Assembly (NCBI GenBank): GCA_030141605.1
Contig: JAQGDQ010002398.1
Location: 1-54,863, forward strand
DNA length: 54,863 nucleotides
Direction of reading: 5' to 3'
Source of the DNA: Tubiluchus corallicola
Lineage: Eukaryota; Priapulida; Priapulimorpha; Priapulimorphida; Tubiluchidae
The notes beneath the pieces were generated by a model. That model was given only the letters and a program-made list of their open reading frames with translations, made no database searches and was not told where the DNA came from. Shown here one piece after another: positions 40,614 to 49,986 of this stretch. Numbering within the stretch: position 1 is the first letter of the stretch; each line of letters begins with the position of its first letter. The translations under genes and the position numbers were made by a program.

Positions 40614-42011
40614 ATGTCGCGCAAAACATTGCTTTTTTTGCTATTTATGTTTGTTGTTAATGTGTTACAGGCTCATGGTGTAGACACAATAAGCCACTTT
40701 GTAATAGTAAATGATATATTTATATTGGGAAATAAAAAGACGAAAGAAGCTATTATATATAGAGAGTTAGACTTTAGAAAAGGAGACTCCATAAGTGCTC
40801 AAAAACTGGATGATATTTTGGAGGTAAACAAAAATAAACTTATTAATTTACTACTCTTTCTCGAAGTAAAATTAGATGTGGAGACCTTAACTGAAAATAG
40901 GATAGATATCATTGTGAGGTTAAAAGAGCGTTGGTATATATTTCCTATATTTTTCATTAATCTTGCAGATAGAAACTTTACAGAGTGGTGGGAAAATCAA
41001 AATCATGACTTTCGACGTTTAGTTTGGACAATAGGAGCATTACATAATAACTTTACAGGACGGGGTGATCAACTGTCTGCATCCTTTAACTTGGGATTTG
41101 AGCATGCCATACGAGTAAAATATAAAAACCCTTACTTTTTTAATAAAAAATGGGGAATTACTTTAAACGCTGCTTATTATCAATATAAAAATGTGGTAGT
41201 GGAAAACCAAGAACATAATATGAAATTTTTGCTTGCAGACACTACATTACAACAGCGCTTTTACAACTATCTTACTTTCTCTTTTAGACCTCTTTTTTAT
41301 CATTTTCATTATTTTAAACTTTCACATAATCATATCACAACAGCAGATACTATATTTAAACTAAACCCTAGTTATCTACCTAATAGCAAACAGCAATTTA
41401 CATCTTTTACATACACCTACAAATTTGATAGGCGTGACTATTCTGAATATCCTCTTCAAGGACATTTGCTACATGCTGCTATTACCAAAGATGGAATAGG
41501 TTTGCAAAGGGATGTTGATCTATGGAGTGTCTATTTTCGAGCCGCCAAATATGTTGATTTACGCAACGGATTTTATGCAGCAGGAAGTATTACTACCTCC
41601 ATGTCCTTTCCAAAGCAACGACCTTACTACTTTTATAATTTATTAGGAGACGAAGACAACTTTATACGTGGGTATGAACTTTATGCTCTTCAAGGGCAAC
41701 ATTTTTTTGTTAATAATAACTATATAAAAAAGCGACTTTTTTCAACCAAACTTGATTACTCTAAACAGTTGAATGTCAAACAGTTTAATGTTATTCCTAT
41801 AGATGTTTACGCAACTTTGTTTCTTGATCAAGGCTATGTGGTTTCATATGAGCAAAATTTTTCAAATAATTCTTTAATTGACACTTACTTAATAGGAGCG
41901 GGAATGGGATTAGATGTAGTGACTTATTATGATATAGTTTTGCGCCTAGAATACTCATTTAATAAAGACTGGCAACACGGGATAAGAATTAATTTTTATG
42001 CTGTTTTTTAA
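40614..42011 (+). CDS. TamA/BamA-like Omp85 outer-membrane protein
   Basis: 465 residues. The signal peptide ends VLQAHG. One POTRA-like domain follows (residues about 30-105: FVIVNDIFILGNKKTKEAII, then ELDFRKGDSIS), and then a 16-strand Omp85 barrel. The Omp85 hallmark loop-6 motif is present as FIRGYELYALQGQ, and the last strand reads LRLEYSFN, with a C-terminal FYAVF. It has one POTRA instead of TamA's three or BamA's five, like short Bacteroidota Omp85 proteins. It probably inserts or exports outer-membrane components, and its position near tamB suggests a TamA-type partner. It is coupled to tsaD (nine-base gap). Confidence 0.78.
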   Translation: MSRKTLLFLLFMFVVNVLQAHGVDTISHFVIVNDIFILGNKKTKEAIIYRELDFRKGDSISAQKLDDILEVNKNKLINLLLFLEVKLDVETLTENRIDIIVRLKERWYIFPIFFINLADRNFTEWWENQNHDFRRLVWTIGALHNNFTGRGDQLSASFNLGFEHAIRVKYKNPYFFNKKWGITLNAAYYQYKNVVVENQEHNMKFLLADTTLQQRFYNYLTFSFRPLFYHFHYFKLSHNHITTADTIFKLNPSYLPNSKQQFTSFTYTYKFDRRDYSEYPLQGHLLHAAITKDGIGLQRDVDLWSVYFRAAKYVDLRNGFYAAGSITTSMSFPKQRPYYFYNLLGDEDNFIRGYELYALQGQHFFVNNNYIKKRLFSTKLDYSKQLNVKQFNVIPIDVYATLFLDQGYVVSYEQNFSNNSLIDTYLIGAGMGLDVVTYYDIVLRLEYSFNKDWQHGIRINFYAVF

Positions 42012-42030
42012 GACTTTTTGTCTTAAAAAA
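42004..42030. terminator. Hairpin at the end of the TamA-like gene
   Basis: Perfect 11-base stem TTTTTTAAGAC / GTCTTAAAAAA with a T5 loop, overlapping the stop codon. The T-tract lies on the 5' arm, so it is not a typical plus-strand terminator; it would fit a leftward transcript better or act only as an RNA end-stabilising stem. Confidence 0.4.
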
Positions 42031-42151
42031 ATATTTGTATTGCAAAAAAACAAAAATCAGCTCCCATAACCCAAAGAAAAAAATAATATTCACAAACAAT
42101 GATTGTGTTTTTTGACAAAATCATAAAAATAATTGTTTTTTGTGATAAAAT

Positions 42152-42182
42152 TTGCATTGTAATAATGGTGTTTTTACGTTTG
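42152..42182 (+). promoter_or_regulatory. Promoter of the susC/susD operon
   Basis: TTG 42152-42154, 20 bases, TACGTTTG 42175-42182. Predicted start near 42189, giving a leader of about 90 bases before the susC ATG. No anti-sigma or hybrid sensor gene is adjacent, so induction is not visible in the sequence. Confidence 0.65.
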
Positions 42183-42281
42183 TACTTATTATCTATACTT
42201 TAATAGCGAAAAATTAAAGCTAATTCAATAGATAATTAATGTAATTACAATAAGTTAAAATTTTTATTTATTAATTAAAAA

Positions 42282-45200
42282 ATGTGTAAAACGTTTATGA
42301 AAGTAAATTTATTATTATTGGTGTGCTTATGCTTTTTATCTGTTCAGGCATTTGCGCAGAGTTCAATTACCGTGTCGGGTATTATAACTGATGGAACAGG
42401 CCCTCTACCAGGGGTAAATGTCTTAGAGAAAGGAACATCTCATGGAGCTATTAGTGACATGGATGGGCGTTATCGAATCACCGTACCAGAAAATGCCACT
42501 TTAGAGTTTACCTTTACAGGTATGGCAGCTATAACGGAGCCTGTAAACTCTCGCACGACTATAGATATAGTGATGGGTGAGGATGCAACTGTGCTTGGGG
42601 ATGTTGTAATTACGGCATTGGGTATTAAAAAAGAAAAAAAGGCATTAGGATATGCATCCCAAGAAGTAGGCTCAGAAGAGTTCTCGCAAGCTCGTGAGAC
42701 AAACCCAATAAATTCTCTTGCAGGAAAAGTAGCAGGAGTTAACCTCTCCAACGCAAGCGGTAACATGGGAGGTTCTACCAAAGTGCTAATTCGTGGTGTT
42801 AGTTCTATAACAGGAAATAACAATCCACTTTATGTGGTAGATGGTGTCCCTGTTGACAATACGGATGTTACAGATCTTTATTGGAAAGACCAAGGTCTTA
42901 CTAACAGCTCTGCAAGAGGAGGTGGAGGAGCTGATTTTGGTAATATGGCTCAGGATTTTAGTGCTGATGATATAGAAAGTATTTCTGTGCTTAAAGGTGC
43001 TGCCGCAACAGCATTGTATGGTAGTAGAGCTTCTGGTGGTGTGATTTTGATTACTACAAAAAGAGGGGCAAAACAAAGAAATAAAGTTGGTATTTCTGTC
43101 AATTCAGGTGTAGAGTTTAATAAAGTAAACCCTAATCTGTCCTTTATAAATAGACTTCAAAATGAATATGGAGGCGGACAAACATCAGAATTTGTAACAC
43201 AAGAGATTAATGGAACGGAGTACTCCTTAGTAGATTACGCAACAGATGCGAGTTGGGGTCCAAAATTTGAAGGGCAACAAGTATTGCACTATGATGCATT
43301 TTATCCTGGTGAAGGCTTCTTGAAAAACTAGAGAATGGAAGCCAACGCCAAATGATATAGATAAGTTCTATGAACTTGGAGTAACATTTAGAAACAACGT
43401 ATCTTTTTCAGGAGGATCAGATGGAAGCACATTTAGAGCTTCTTATACAAATGTGAATGCAGATGGATATTTTCCAAATTCTCTCTTAAAACAAAATATT
43501 GTTAACCTTTCGGGAGAGTCTAAATTGAGTGAAAAAGTGACAGTTCGCGGAGTTGCAACGTATTCCAATTTTGTTACCCAAAACAGACCAGTAAGTGGCT
43601 ATGATAATAAAAACCCTTTGAGATCTGCAACACAGTGGTTTCAAAGACAATTGGACTTTGAAAGACTAAAAAACTACAAAGCTAGTGACACTGAGCAAAT
43701 TACTTGGAACAGGACAGCATGGGACAATCCTTCTCCCAAGTACACTGACAATCCATATTGGTCAGCAAATGAAAATTATTCTAATGATGAAAGGAATAAA
43801 GTATATGGAAATGCTTCGTTGAGTTATAAATTTAACGAAGTGTTTTCCGCAACAGTAAGAACAGGCACAGACGTTTACTCTTTTACTGTAGAAGACAGAA
43901 TATCCATAGGTTCATTTAATCAATCTAAATATGAAATAAGTATATTTAACTCTCAAGAGTATAACCATGATTTCATTCTTAATTTTAATAAAACAATATT
44001 AGACGGAAAATGGGATTTTGGAGCACATTTTGGAGGGAATCTTTTATATAAAAAATTATCTCTTACAGGAGGGGCAACCAACGGTGGGCTAATAGTACCG
44101 CTTCTTTATAACTTAAATAATGCAGGTACTGTAGTACCTAAAGACTACAAAGAGCAACGAGCAATAAATTCCCTTTTTGGAGATGCGACAGTGGGATATA
44201 ATGGAACGTTATATTTAAATGTTTCGGCAAGAAATGACTGGTCTAGTACCTTGCCAAAAGGATCTAATTCTTATTTCTATCCAGCTGTCTCTTTAAGCTT
44301 TATAATTAGTGAGATAGATGCATTGCAGACATTGGAATGGCTTACTTTTGCTAAACTAAGAGGGGGTATAGCCCAAATAGGTAGTGACACTGACCCATAT
44401 AGGTTACAGCAATTTTATATTGTAGATCCTGACGGAGTATTTGGAACTGTCCCTTCTTTTAAACCTGCACGAGGATTCAATAATGAAAATTTGAACCCTG
44501 AGATATCTACAGAATTTGAGATAGGACTAGAAGCTAAGTTTTTGGAAGATAGAGCAGGTTTTGAAGTGACTTATTATAATAGAACAACGAAAGACCAAAT
44601 AATACCTTTAACTATATCAGGAACCACGGGATACAATACTATGGTTGTTAATGCAGGAAAAGTACAAAATAAAGGATTAGAACTACTTGTATATGGTGAA
44701 CCTATTAAAACAAAAAATTTTACATGGAGAGTGACATTGAATGCAGCTATGAACGTGAATGAAGTATTAGAATTGATTGAAGGAGTAGATAACTATAGGC
44801 TTATTACATCTCCATTTAGGGTATCGCTAAATGCAACAGCAGGGCAAGAGTATGGGCAAATTTATGGAAGAGATTTTATTAGAGATAAAGATGGAAATAA
44901 GGTAGTAGGTACTGATGGCAGATATTTAGCATCAAGTATAAAGCCGCTTGGATCTTACCTTCCTAGATGGAGAGGTGGGCTAATGAATAGCTTTTCATAC
45001 AAAGGCATAGATGTAAGTGTGTTGATAGATGCTCAGATTGGCGGAAAATATTATTCCACAACAAATGCTTTTTCTGCCTACTCAGGATTACTTGACATAA
45101 CAGCAGAAAACGGAGTTAGAGAAAACGGATTGGTATTAGATGCCAAACAAGTGGCATTAGACGATCAAGGCAATCCTATTTATAATCCTACGACTGGTAT

Positions 45201-45534
45201 AGCGGAAGTAACAGGTGACAACACTGCTGTTATAGATGCATTTGACTGGGCACAGGGTTTTTACACTGGTCCTGATGCACAAAGTATATTTGATGCCACC
45301 TACTTTAAACTAAGAGAAGTTACAGTAGGCTATACTGTTAAGCTACCTAATCCATTGGGGACTTTAGATGCATTCAAACTCTCTTTTTATGCCAGAAACC
45401 TAGCAGCTTGGGGATTGGCTAATAAGGGCATGGATCCAGAGATTTCTGTTTCTCAAGGAAACTTTCAAGGAGTAGAAGCAGGCTTGCTTCCTTCAGTGAG
45501 AAGCTTCGGATTTAATTTGAATTTTAATTTCTAA
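42282..45534 (+). pseudogene. susC: SusC/RagA-type TonB-dependent receptor, one frameshift
   Basis: About 1,083 codons. The signal peptide ends SVQAFAQ (42297 is an alternative start). A carboxypeptidase-regulatory-like domain follows (ITVSGIITDGTGPLPGVNV), then the plug with VLIRGVSSITGNNNPLYVVDG and IESISVLKGAAATALYGSRA, then the barrel. The first frame stops at 43329-43331 after GEGFLKN; dropping one A from A5 at 43323-43327 gives KTREWKPTPNDIDKFYELG and continues to the end (RSFGFNLNFNF). It is an outer-membrane transporter gated by its SusD-like lipoprotein, encoded two bases later. No glycosidase or protease is nearby, so the substrate is unknown. The indel is in a homopolymer and the rest is well preserved. 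Confidence 0.9.
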
Positions 45535-45554
45535 ATTTGCAAATATTTATAATA

Positions 45555-47123
45555 ATGATAACAAAATTAATAACAAATAAAATTAAAAAATATATCAAAG
45601 TGATATGTGTGATTATTGTAAGTTTCCTGCTATCGAAATGTAAGGATTTTGAGGAAATGAACAAAAATCCAAATACTGCTACAGGAAAAATATTTACGGA
45701 ACTACTATTAACACATGGGCAAAAAGAGTCTGTGAGGCTATTGAGAGATGAATGGATGGATGGCAGGGCACTATCTTTAATGCCGCAATACTTAATGCTT
45801 TATGATTATACAAATGAAAGTAGATATGAGTTGAGATGGCAAACTTTAAGTAATTACTTTAAACTTTTTTACGAAAGGTTAACAGCATTTAAATCTATTA
45901 TAGATTTGAATACAGGTGATAATAAAGTTGAAATGGAGAAGTACGGAAGCAATCTTAACCAAATACAAGTGGCTAGAATAATGATATGCTGGCTATTTCA
46001 ACAGTTAACAGACATCTATGGAGATATTCCGTACTACTCTTATGGTTCAGAGAATGAAACATTTCAGGCATTAAATATCGATATACTTCAACCTGTGTAT
46101 GCCTCACAAGAAGATATTTACACAGATATGTTAGAAACACTAAAGGACGCAGCAGACAAACTTGATGCAGATGAAGGAAAGGTGATGCCTGGTGGGGATT
46201 TATTATATAGTGGTGATGTGGAAAAATGGAAGAAATTTGCACACTCTCTTAGATTGAGGCTTGCTGTGCAAATTCAGGAAAAAGCACCAAGTATTGCAAA
46301 CCCTGTGATAGATGAATTGAAAGATGGAACGAAGCTATTTCAAAGTAATAGTGATAATGCTGGTGTAAAATTTGTTGACGATGATAGAAATGGAGCCCCT
46401 TTATATTTAGCGTATTTTGTAAATAATAGAAAAGATTTTACGCTTCCAACAAATTTTGTAGAACTACTACAAGGGGATAATTATTATCATAATGCTGACA
46501 CAGAGAATCCTTTTCAAGGAATTGGAGATCCAAGGTTGGCTAATTTTATGAATAGAGGAAAAAGCGGAGACTTTGTTCCTATGCCATATGGGTATCCAAG
46601 AAAAATTCAAAGTATTACTGATGAGGAATCCATTCCTAACACACAACATGTGTTGAAACGCGATATTGTTGAATATTTAATGGAGTACTCTGAGGTGTGC
46701 TTCTTATTATCAGAGGTTAATGATAGAGATGTAGACCTATATAGAGAGGGAATAAGAGCATCAATGGAACGATGGGAGGTGGCAGAAGAAGATATTACAA
46801 ACTATTTGGGGCAATTGCCTGGAGGAACACTTGAAGTCAATGAGTTCTATACTCAGGTGTATATATCATTTTTTAGAGTCTCTTTGCAAGGATGGAATCT
46901 TTATAGACGTACAGGCTATCCTGAAAGTTTAGTAAAAAAAGGCGATGTCATATATGAAGACTATGAGTTTAGCCCTGTACAAAGTGATATAGATGAGGTT
47001 CCAAGAAGAATACCATATGCTTTAGATGAACAGACATTGAATGCTGTAAGTTGGAAAAATGCGTCTGATAAATTAGAAAGAGGAGATCATCTCCTGTCAA
47101 AGTTTTGGTGGGATGATAAATAA
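45555..47123 (+). CDS. susD: SusD-like nutrient-binding lipoprotein
   Basis: 522 residues from ATG 45555 (an in-frame ATG at 45537 adds six residues and overlaps nothing; the later one gives a cleaner signal peptide). The lipobox is FLLSKC with Cys29. The N-terminus DFEEMNKNPNTA is the classic start of SusD-like family 2, and the helical TPR-type scaffold continues with WLFQQLTDIYGDIPYY, EKWKKFAHSLRLRLAVQI and EYSEVCFLLSEV. It caps the SusC barrel outside the cell and binds its ligand. Ends FWWDDK. A terminator follows. Specific ligand unknown. Confidence 0.9.
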   Translation: MITKLITNKIKKYIKVICVIIVSFLLSKCKDFEEMNKNPNTATGKIFTELLLTHGQKESVRLLRDEWMDGRALSLMPQYLMLYDYTNESRYELRWQTLSNYFKLFYERLTAFKSIIDLNTGDNKVEMEKYGSNLNQIQVARIMICWLFQQLTDIYGDIPYYSYGSENETFQALNIDILQPVYASQEDIYTDMLETLKDAADKLDADEGKVMPGGDLLYSGDVEKWKKFAHSLRLRLAVQIQEKAPSIANPVIDELKDGTKLFQSNSDNAGVKFVDDDRNGAPLYLAYFVNNRKDFTLPTNFVELLQGDNYYHNADTENPFQGIGDPRLANFMNRGKSGDFVPMPYGYPRKIQSITDEESIPNTQHVLKRDIVEYLMEYSEVCFLLSEVNDRDVDLYREGIRASMERWEVAEEDITNYLGQLPGGTLEVNEFYTQVYISFFRVSLQGWNLYRRTGYPESLVKKGDVIYEDYEFSPVQSDIDEVPRRIPYALDEQTLNAVSWKNASDKLERGDHLLSKFWWDDK

Positions 47124-47194
47124 TAGAATGGAATGTTTTAAGATAACAAAAAAATGAAGACTTAAAAAAAAGAGTGTCGTTGATAAATTATTTT

Positions 47195-47227
47195 AAAAAA
47201 CTCCTCTTGTATAAGGGGGAGTTTTTT
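47195..47227 (+). terminator. Terminator after susD
   Basis: AAAAAACTCCTC pairs with GGGGGAGTTTTTT (one or two G-T pairs) around a short loop, ending in T6. It closes the susC/susD unit and, being A-rich on the other side, may also stop leftward transcription from the NlpC/P60 gene. Confidence 0.75.
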
Positions 47228-47260
47228 AATTTATAATGGGTTTAAATAAAAAAGCATTGC

Positions 47261-48034
47261 CTAAGGCAATATTCTTCTTACACCTTCAATTTTGTGTGTA
47301 ATAGTTTTTAGGGTGTCATTAAAAATTCCATCTTCATTCAATGTATCTATTTTTACAGACCCGGATGAATGAATGATTTTTGAGTCTTCTAATATGATGC
47401 CTACATGTGAGATGGCACTATTTTCTGTGCTGAAAAAAGCTAAATCTCCTGGACGTGCGTCTTTGATAGATGAAACTTTTTCTCCTTGTTCAAACTGTGC
47501 GGCTGCATCTCGTTTTAGAGCATGACCACAAATTTTAAATACTATTTGTGAAAAACCAGAGCAATCTATTCCAAAAGGCGTTTTCCCTCCCCATAAATAT
47601 GGAGCGTTATAGTATTTTAGTGCGATAGGTTTTAGGTAGTCAAAATCCATTTTGAGTGCTTCTTCTTTGAATCCTCCATCAAAGGGTATTTGCTCATGCT
47701 CTGAATGATCGATACCTGAAGTGGGCAGCACACTACCTATTAGCAATGTGATTGTTCGCTTTTTATAAATGGCTTTGGCGGTTATGTCTGTGCAGATTTT
47801 TTGCTTCGCTCCTGACACTATGTTGTAGTACTCTTCTGATATTTCTTTATGTTGTTTTTTGTGTATCCACCCTGTATATTTGTCAAAGTGGTTAACAGTC
47901 TGAATCCAATTTCCATCTTGAGCAACTACTTTGTAATGTTCTCCAAATAACAACTGTGTTGTCATTTCAGATTTGTCACACTTGTCTTTTCTAACAGGTA
48001 TGACAGATAGCCTACAAATTCCAAATTTTTTCAT
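47261..48034 (-). CDS. NlpC/P60-family cysteine hydrolase with SH3-like N-terminus
   Basis: 257 residues. The N-terminal half resembles a bacterial SH3 region (LSVIPVRK, TTQLLFGEHYKV, NWIQTVNHFDKYTGWIH). The C-terminal half is NlpC/P60 with YLWGGKTPFGIDCSGF (catalytic Cys in DCSGF), RPGDLAFF and SHVGIIL (catalytic His). The enzyme cleaves peptidoglycan stem peptides between gamma-D-Glu and the diamino acid. No signal peptide is visible: the protein starts KKFGICRLSVIPVR, so it may act in the cytoplasm on recycled muropeptides or be exported by other means. The stop is TAG. smpB lies six bases upstream on the same strand. Confidence 0.87.
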   Translation of the reverse strand: MKKFGICRLSVIPVRKDKCDKSEMTTQLLFGEHYKVVAQDGNWIQTVNHFDKYTGWIHKKQHKEISEEYYNIVSGAKQKICTDITAKAIYKKRTITLLIGSVLPTSGIDHSEHEQIPFDGGFKEEALKMDFDYLKPIALKYYNAPYLWGGKTPFGIDCSGFSQIVFKICGHALKRDAAAQFEQGEKVSSIKDARPGDLAFFSTENSAISHVGIILEDSKIIHSSGSVKIDTLNEDGIFNDTLKTITHKIEGVRRILP

Positions 48035-48039
48035 AACAA

Positions 48040-48507
48040 TTAATACTTTTGTCTTAATAATTCTCTTTCAATGTCTCGTGTTTTTATCGCCTCCCTTTTA
48101 TCATATAATTTTTTCCCTTTAGCTAATGCTATTTCAAGTTTAGCCAAGCCTTTTTTATTAATATACAGCTTTGTAGGAATAATAGTGAATTCTTTTTCTT
48201 TACTTTTTGCATTAAGTTTCCTTATTTCCTTTTTTTTTAACAAAAGCTTTCTTTCTCGGGTTGGGATGTGGTTGTAATGTCCTCCTTGTGCATATGGTGA
48301 TATGCTCATTTGTTTCACAAAAATTTCATTTTTATAAGATACACAAAAAGCATGCTGTAGACTTACCTTTCCCATCCTTATGGATTTTATCTCTGTTCCT
48401 TGTAATACTATTCCTGCTGTATACTTGTCTATAATATGATATTCAAAAAATGCTTTTTTATTATTTATACTAAATAGTTTAGCAATATTTTGTTGTTTTT
48501 TAGACAT
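48040..48507 (-). CDS. smpB: SsrA-binding protein
   Basis: 155 residues from the ATG at 48507; the frame is open for 17 more codons but that part, INFITCCTFTRLIQYK, overlaps the end of tyrS and does not resemble SmpB. SmpB binds tmRNA and guides it into stalled ribosomes for trans-translation. Family motifs: FFEYHIIDKYTAGIVLQGTEIKSIR as YTAGIVLQGTEIKSIR, VSLQHAFC, and ITPT-like RIIPTKLYI (TIIPTKLYINKKGLAKLEIA as IPTKLYINKKGLAK), GKKLYDKRE, basic C-tail. No tmRNA was found in this window. Located between tyrS and the NlpC/P60 gene on one strand. Confidence 0.93.
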   Translation of the reverse strand: MSKKQQNIAKLFSINNKKAFFEYHIIDKYTAGIVLQGTEIKSIRMGKVSLQHAFCVSYKNEIFVKQMSISPYAQGGHYNHIPTRERKLLLKKKEIRKLNAKSKEKEFTIIPTKLYINKKGLAKLEIALAKGKKLYDKREAIKTRDIERELLRQKY

Positions 48508-48554
48508 CTTATATTGTATTAACCTTGTAAAGGTACAACATGTTATAAAATTAA

Positions 48555-49838
48555 TCAACCTATTTTTATTAAATAGAAATTTTTTTTACCCTTTTGCACT
48601 AGTATATATTTTGACTGCAATAGCGAAAAATCGCTAACTTTACTTGTTTCAGATATTTTGGTGCCATTAATACTTACTCCTCCTCCAGCTATCATTCTAC
48701 GTGTTTCGCTTTTTGATGCAAAAATTTTGTTTTTACTATAAAGGCATAAAAAGTCTAATATGTTTTCGGTAGAGGAGTAATCATTTTTAGATATATTAAT
48801 TTGGGGGACCCCTTCAAATATTTCTAATAACGTTAATTCGTCTATGGTAGACAGCTCCGAAACTGCCCCTTTGCCAAATAAAACCCTAGAGGCTGCTATT
48901 GCCTTATTACATGCTTCTTTGGAATGCACAAAACAGGTGATTTCTTGGGCTAGCTCTTTTTGTAAAATACGTTGATGTGGAGCGTTTTGGTGTTCTGATA
49001 TGATGTTATCTATTTCTTCTTTGTTTTTGAGTGTAAATTTTTTGATAAGGGTTTTAGCTTCTTCATCGGGGGTGTTTATCCAAAATTGATAAAATTTATA
49101 GGGGGATGTCCTACTAGGATCTAGCCAAATGTTTCCTTCTTCACTTTTTCCAAATTTTGTCCCATCAGATTTTGTAATGAGTGGAGAGGTCAATGCAAAA
49201 ACTTCTCCTTGTGTTTTCCTTCTAACTAACTCTACTCCTGTTGTTATGTTACCCCATTGGTCAGAGCCTCCCATTTGAATTTTGACGTTTTGATTTTTAT
49301 ATAGGTGGTAAAAGTCAAAACCTTGTAATAGTTGGTAAGAAAACTCTGTAAACGATATACCTTGCTCTAGTCTATTCTGAACACAATCTTTGGCTAGCAT
49401 ATAGTTAATGCTAATGTGCTTGCCTATGTTGCGGAGAAAATCTAAAAAGCAGACGTTTTTTGTCCACTCATAGTTGTTTATTAACACTGCAGAATTTTTT
49501 CCGCAATCAAAATCTAAGAATTTTGAAAGTTGTTCTTTTATTTTTTCTTGATTATACCTTAGCGTTTTTTCGTCTAATAAGTTTCTTTCTTCTGATTTTC
49601 CTGAGGGGTCTCCAATCATGCCTGTTGCTCCTCCGACTACAATATAGGGTTTGTGCCCTGATAGCTGAAAGTGTTTTAATAACATAATAGTTGCCAAATT
49701 GCCTATGTGTAAAGAAGAGGCTGTTGGATCAAATCCGACATAGCCGGATGTTATCTCTTTTTTTAATTGCTTTTCAATATTAGGTGTAACGTCGTGAATC
49801 ATATCACGCCATTTTAGTTCTTGTATAAAATCCTTCAT
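48555..49838 (-). CDS. tyrS: Tyrosyl-tRNA synthetase
   Basis: 427 residues. It attaches tyrosine to tRNA-Tyr in the cytoplasm. Class I signature: SSLHIGNLAT with the HIGH-equivalent HIGN at 44-47, the tyrosine pocket YQLLQGFDFYHLY and GGSDQWGNI, and the KMSKS-equivalent KFGKS at 228-232. A C-terminal S4 RNA-binding domain (SETRRMIAGGGVSINGTKI) completes it. It ends in TGA right after LIKIG, the normal end of the family, which shows that TGA is used as a stop here. It has a -7 box on the minus strand (49872-49879). smpB begins 47 bases downstream of its stop. Confidence 0.96.
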   Translation of the reverse strand: MKDFIQELKWRDMIHDVTPNIEKQLKKEITSGYVGFDPTASSLHIGNLATIMLLKHFQLSGHKPYIVVGGATGMIGDPSGKSEERNLLDEKTLRYNQEKIKEQLSKFLDFDCGKNSAVLINNYEWTKNVCFLDFLRNIGKHISINYMLAKDCVQNRLEQGISFTEFSYQLLQGFDFYHLYKNQNVKIQMGGSDQWGNITTGVELVRRKTQGEVFALTSPLITKSDGTKFGKSEEGNIWLDPSRTSPYKFYQFWINTPDEEAKTLIKKFTLKNKEEIDNIISEHQNAPHQRILQKELAQEITCFVHSKEACNKAIAASRVLFGKGAVSELSTIDELTLLEIFEGVPQINISKNDYSSTENILDFLCLYSKNKIFASKSETRRMIAGGGVSINGTKISETSKVSDFSLLQSKYILVQKGKKNFYLIKIG

Positions 49839-49871
49839 TTTCTAATCTTTTTTATTTTTTGATAGTAGCTA

Positions 49872-49879
49872 CAAAGGTA
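49872..49879 (-). promoter_or_regulatory. -7 box for tyrS
   Basis: TACCTTTG on the minus strand, 34 bases before the tyrS ATG. Full -7 match; no clear TTG upstream. Confidence 0.5.
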
Positions 49880-49986
49880 AAAATAAACTTTTTCTTTTTT
49901 TAATTTAGATTAATGCCTTTTTGTTTTGGGGTAATAATATTGAAAAATTTGAGGTATAAAAGTCACGTATGTGCATTTTCAGTAAA

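Noticed and set aside
42060-42150. Imperfect inverted repeats in the susC upstream region as an operator
   Set aside because: The matches are short and A/T-only, as expected by chance in this composition.
48508-48558. Longer SmpB start at 48558
   Set aside because: The added 17 residues overlap the end of tyrS and do not match SmpB, which normally begins close to the ATG at 48507.
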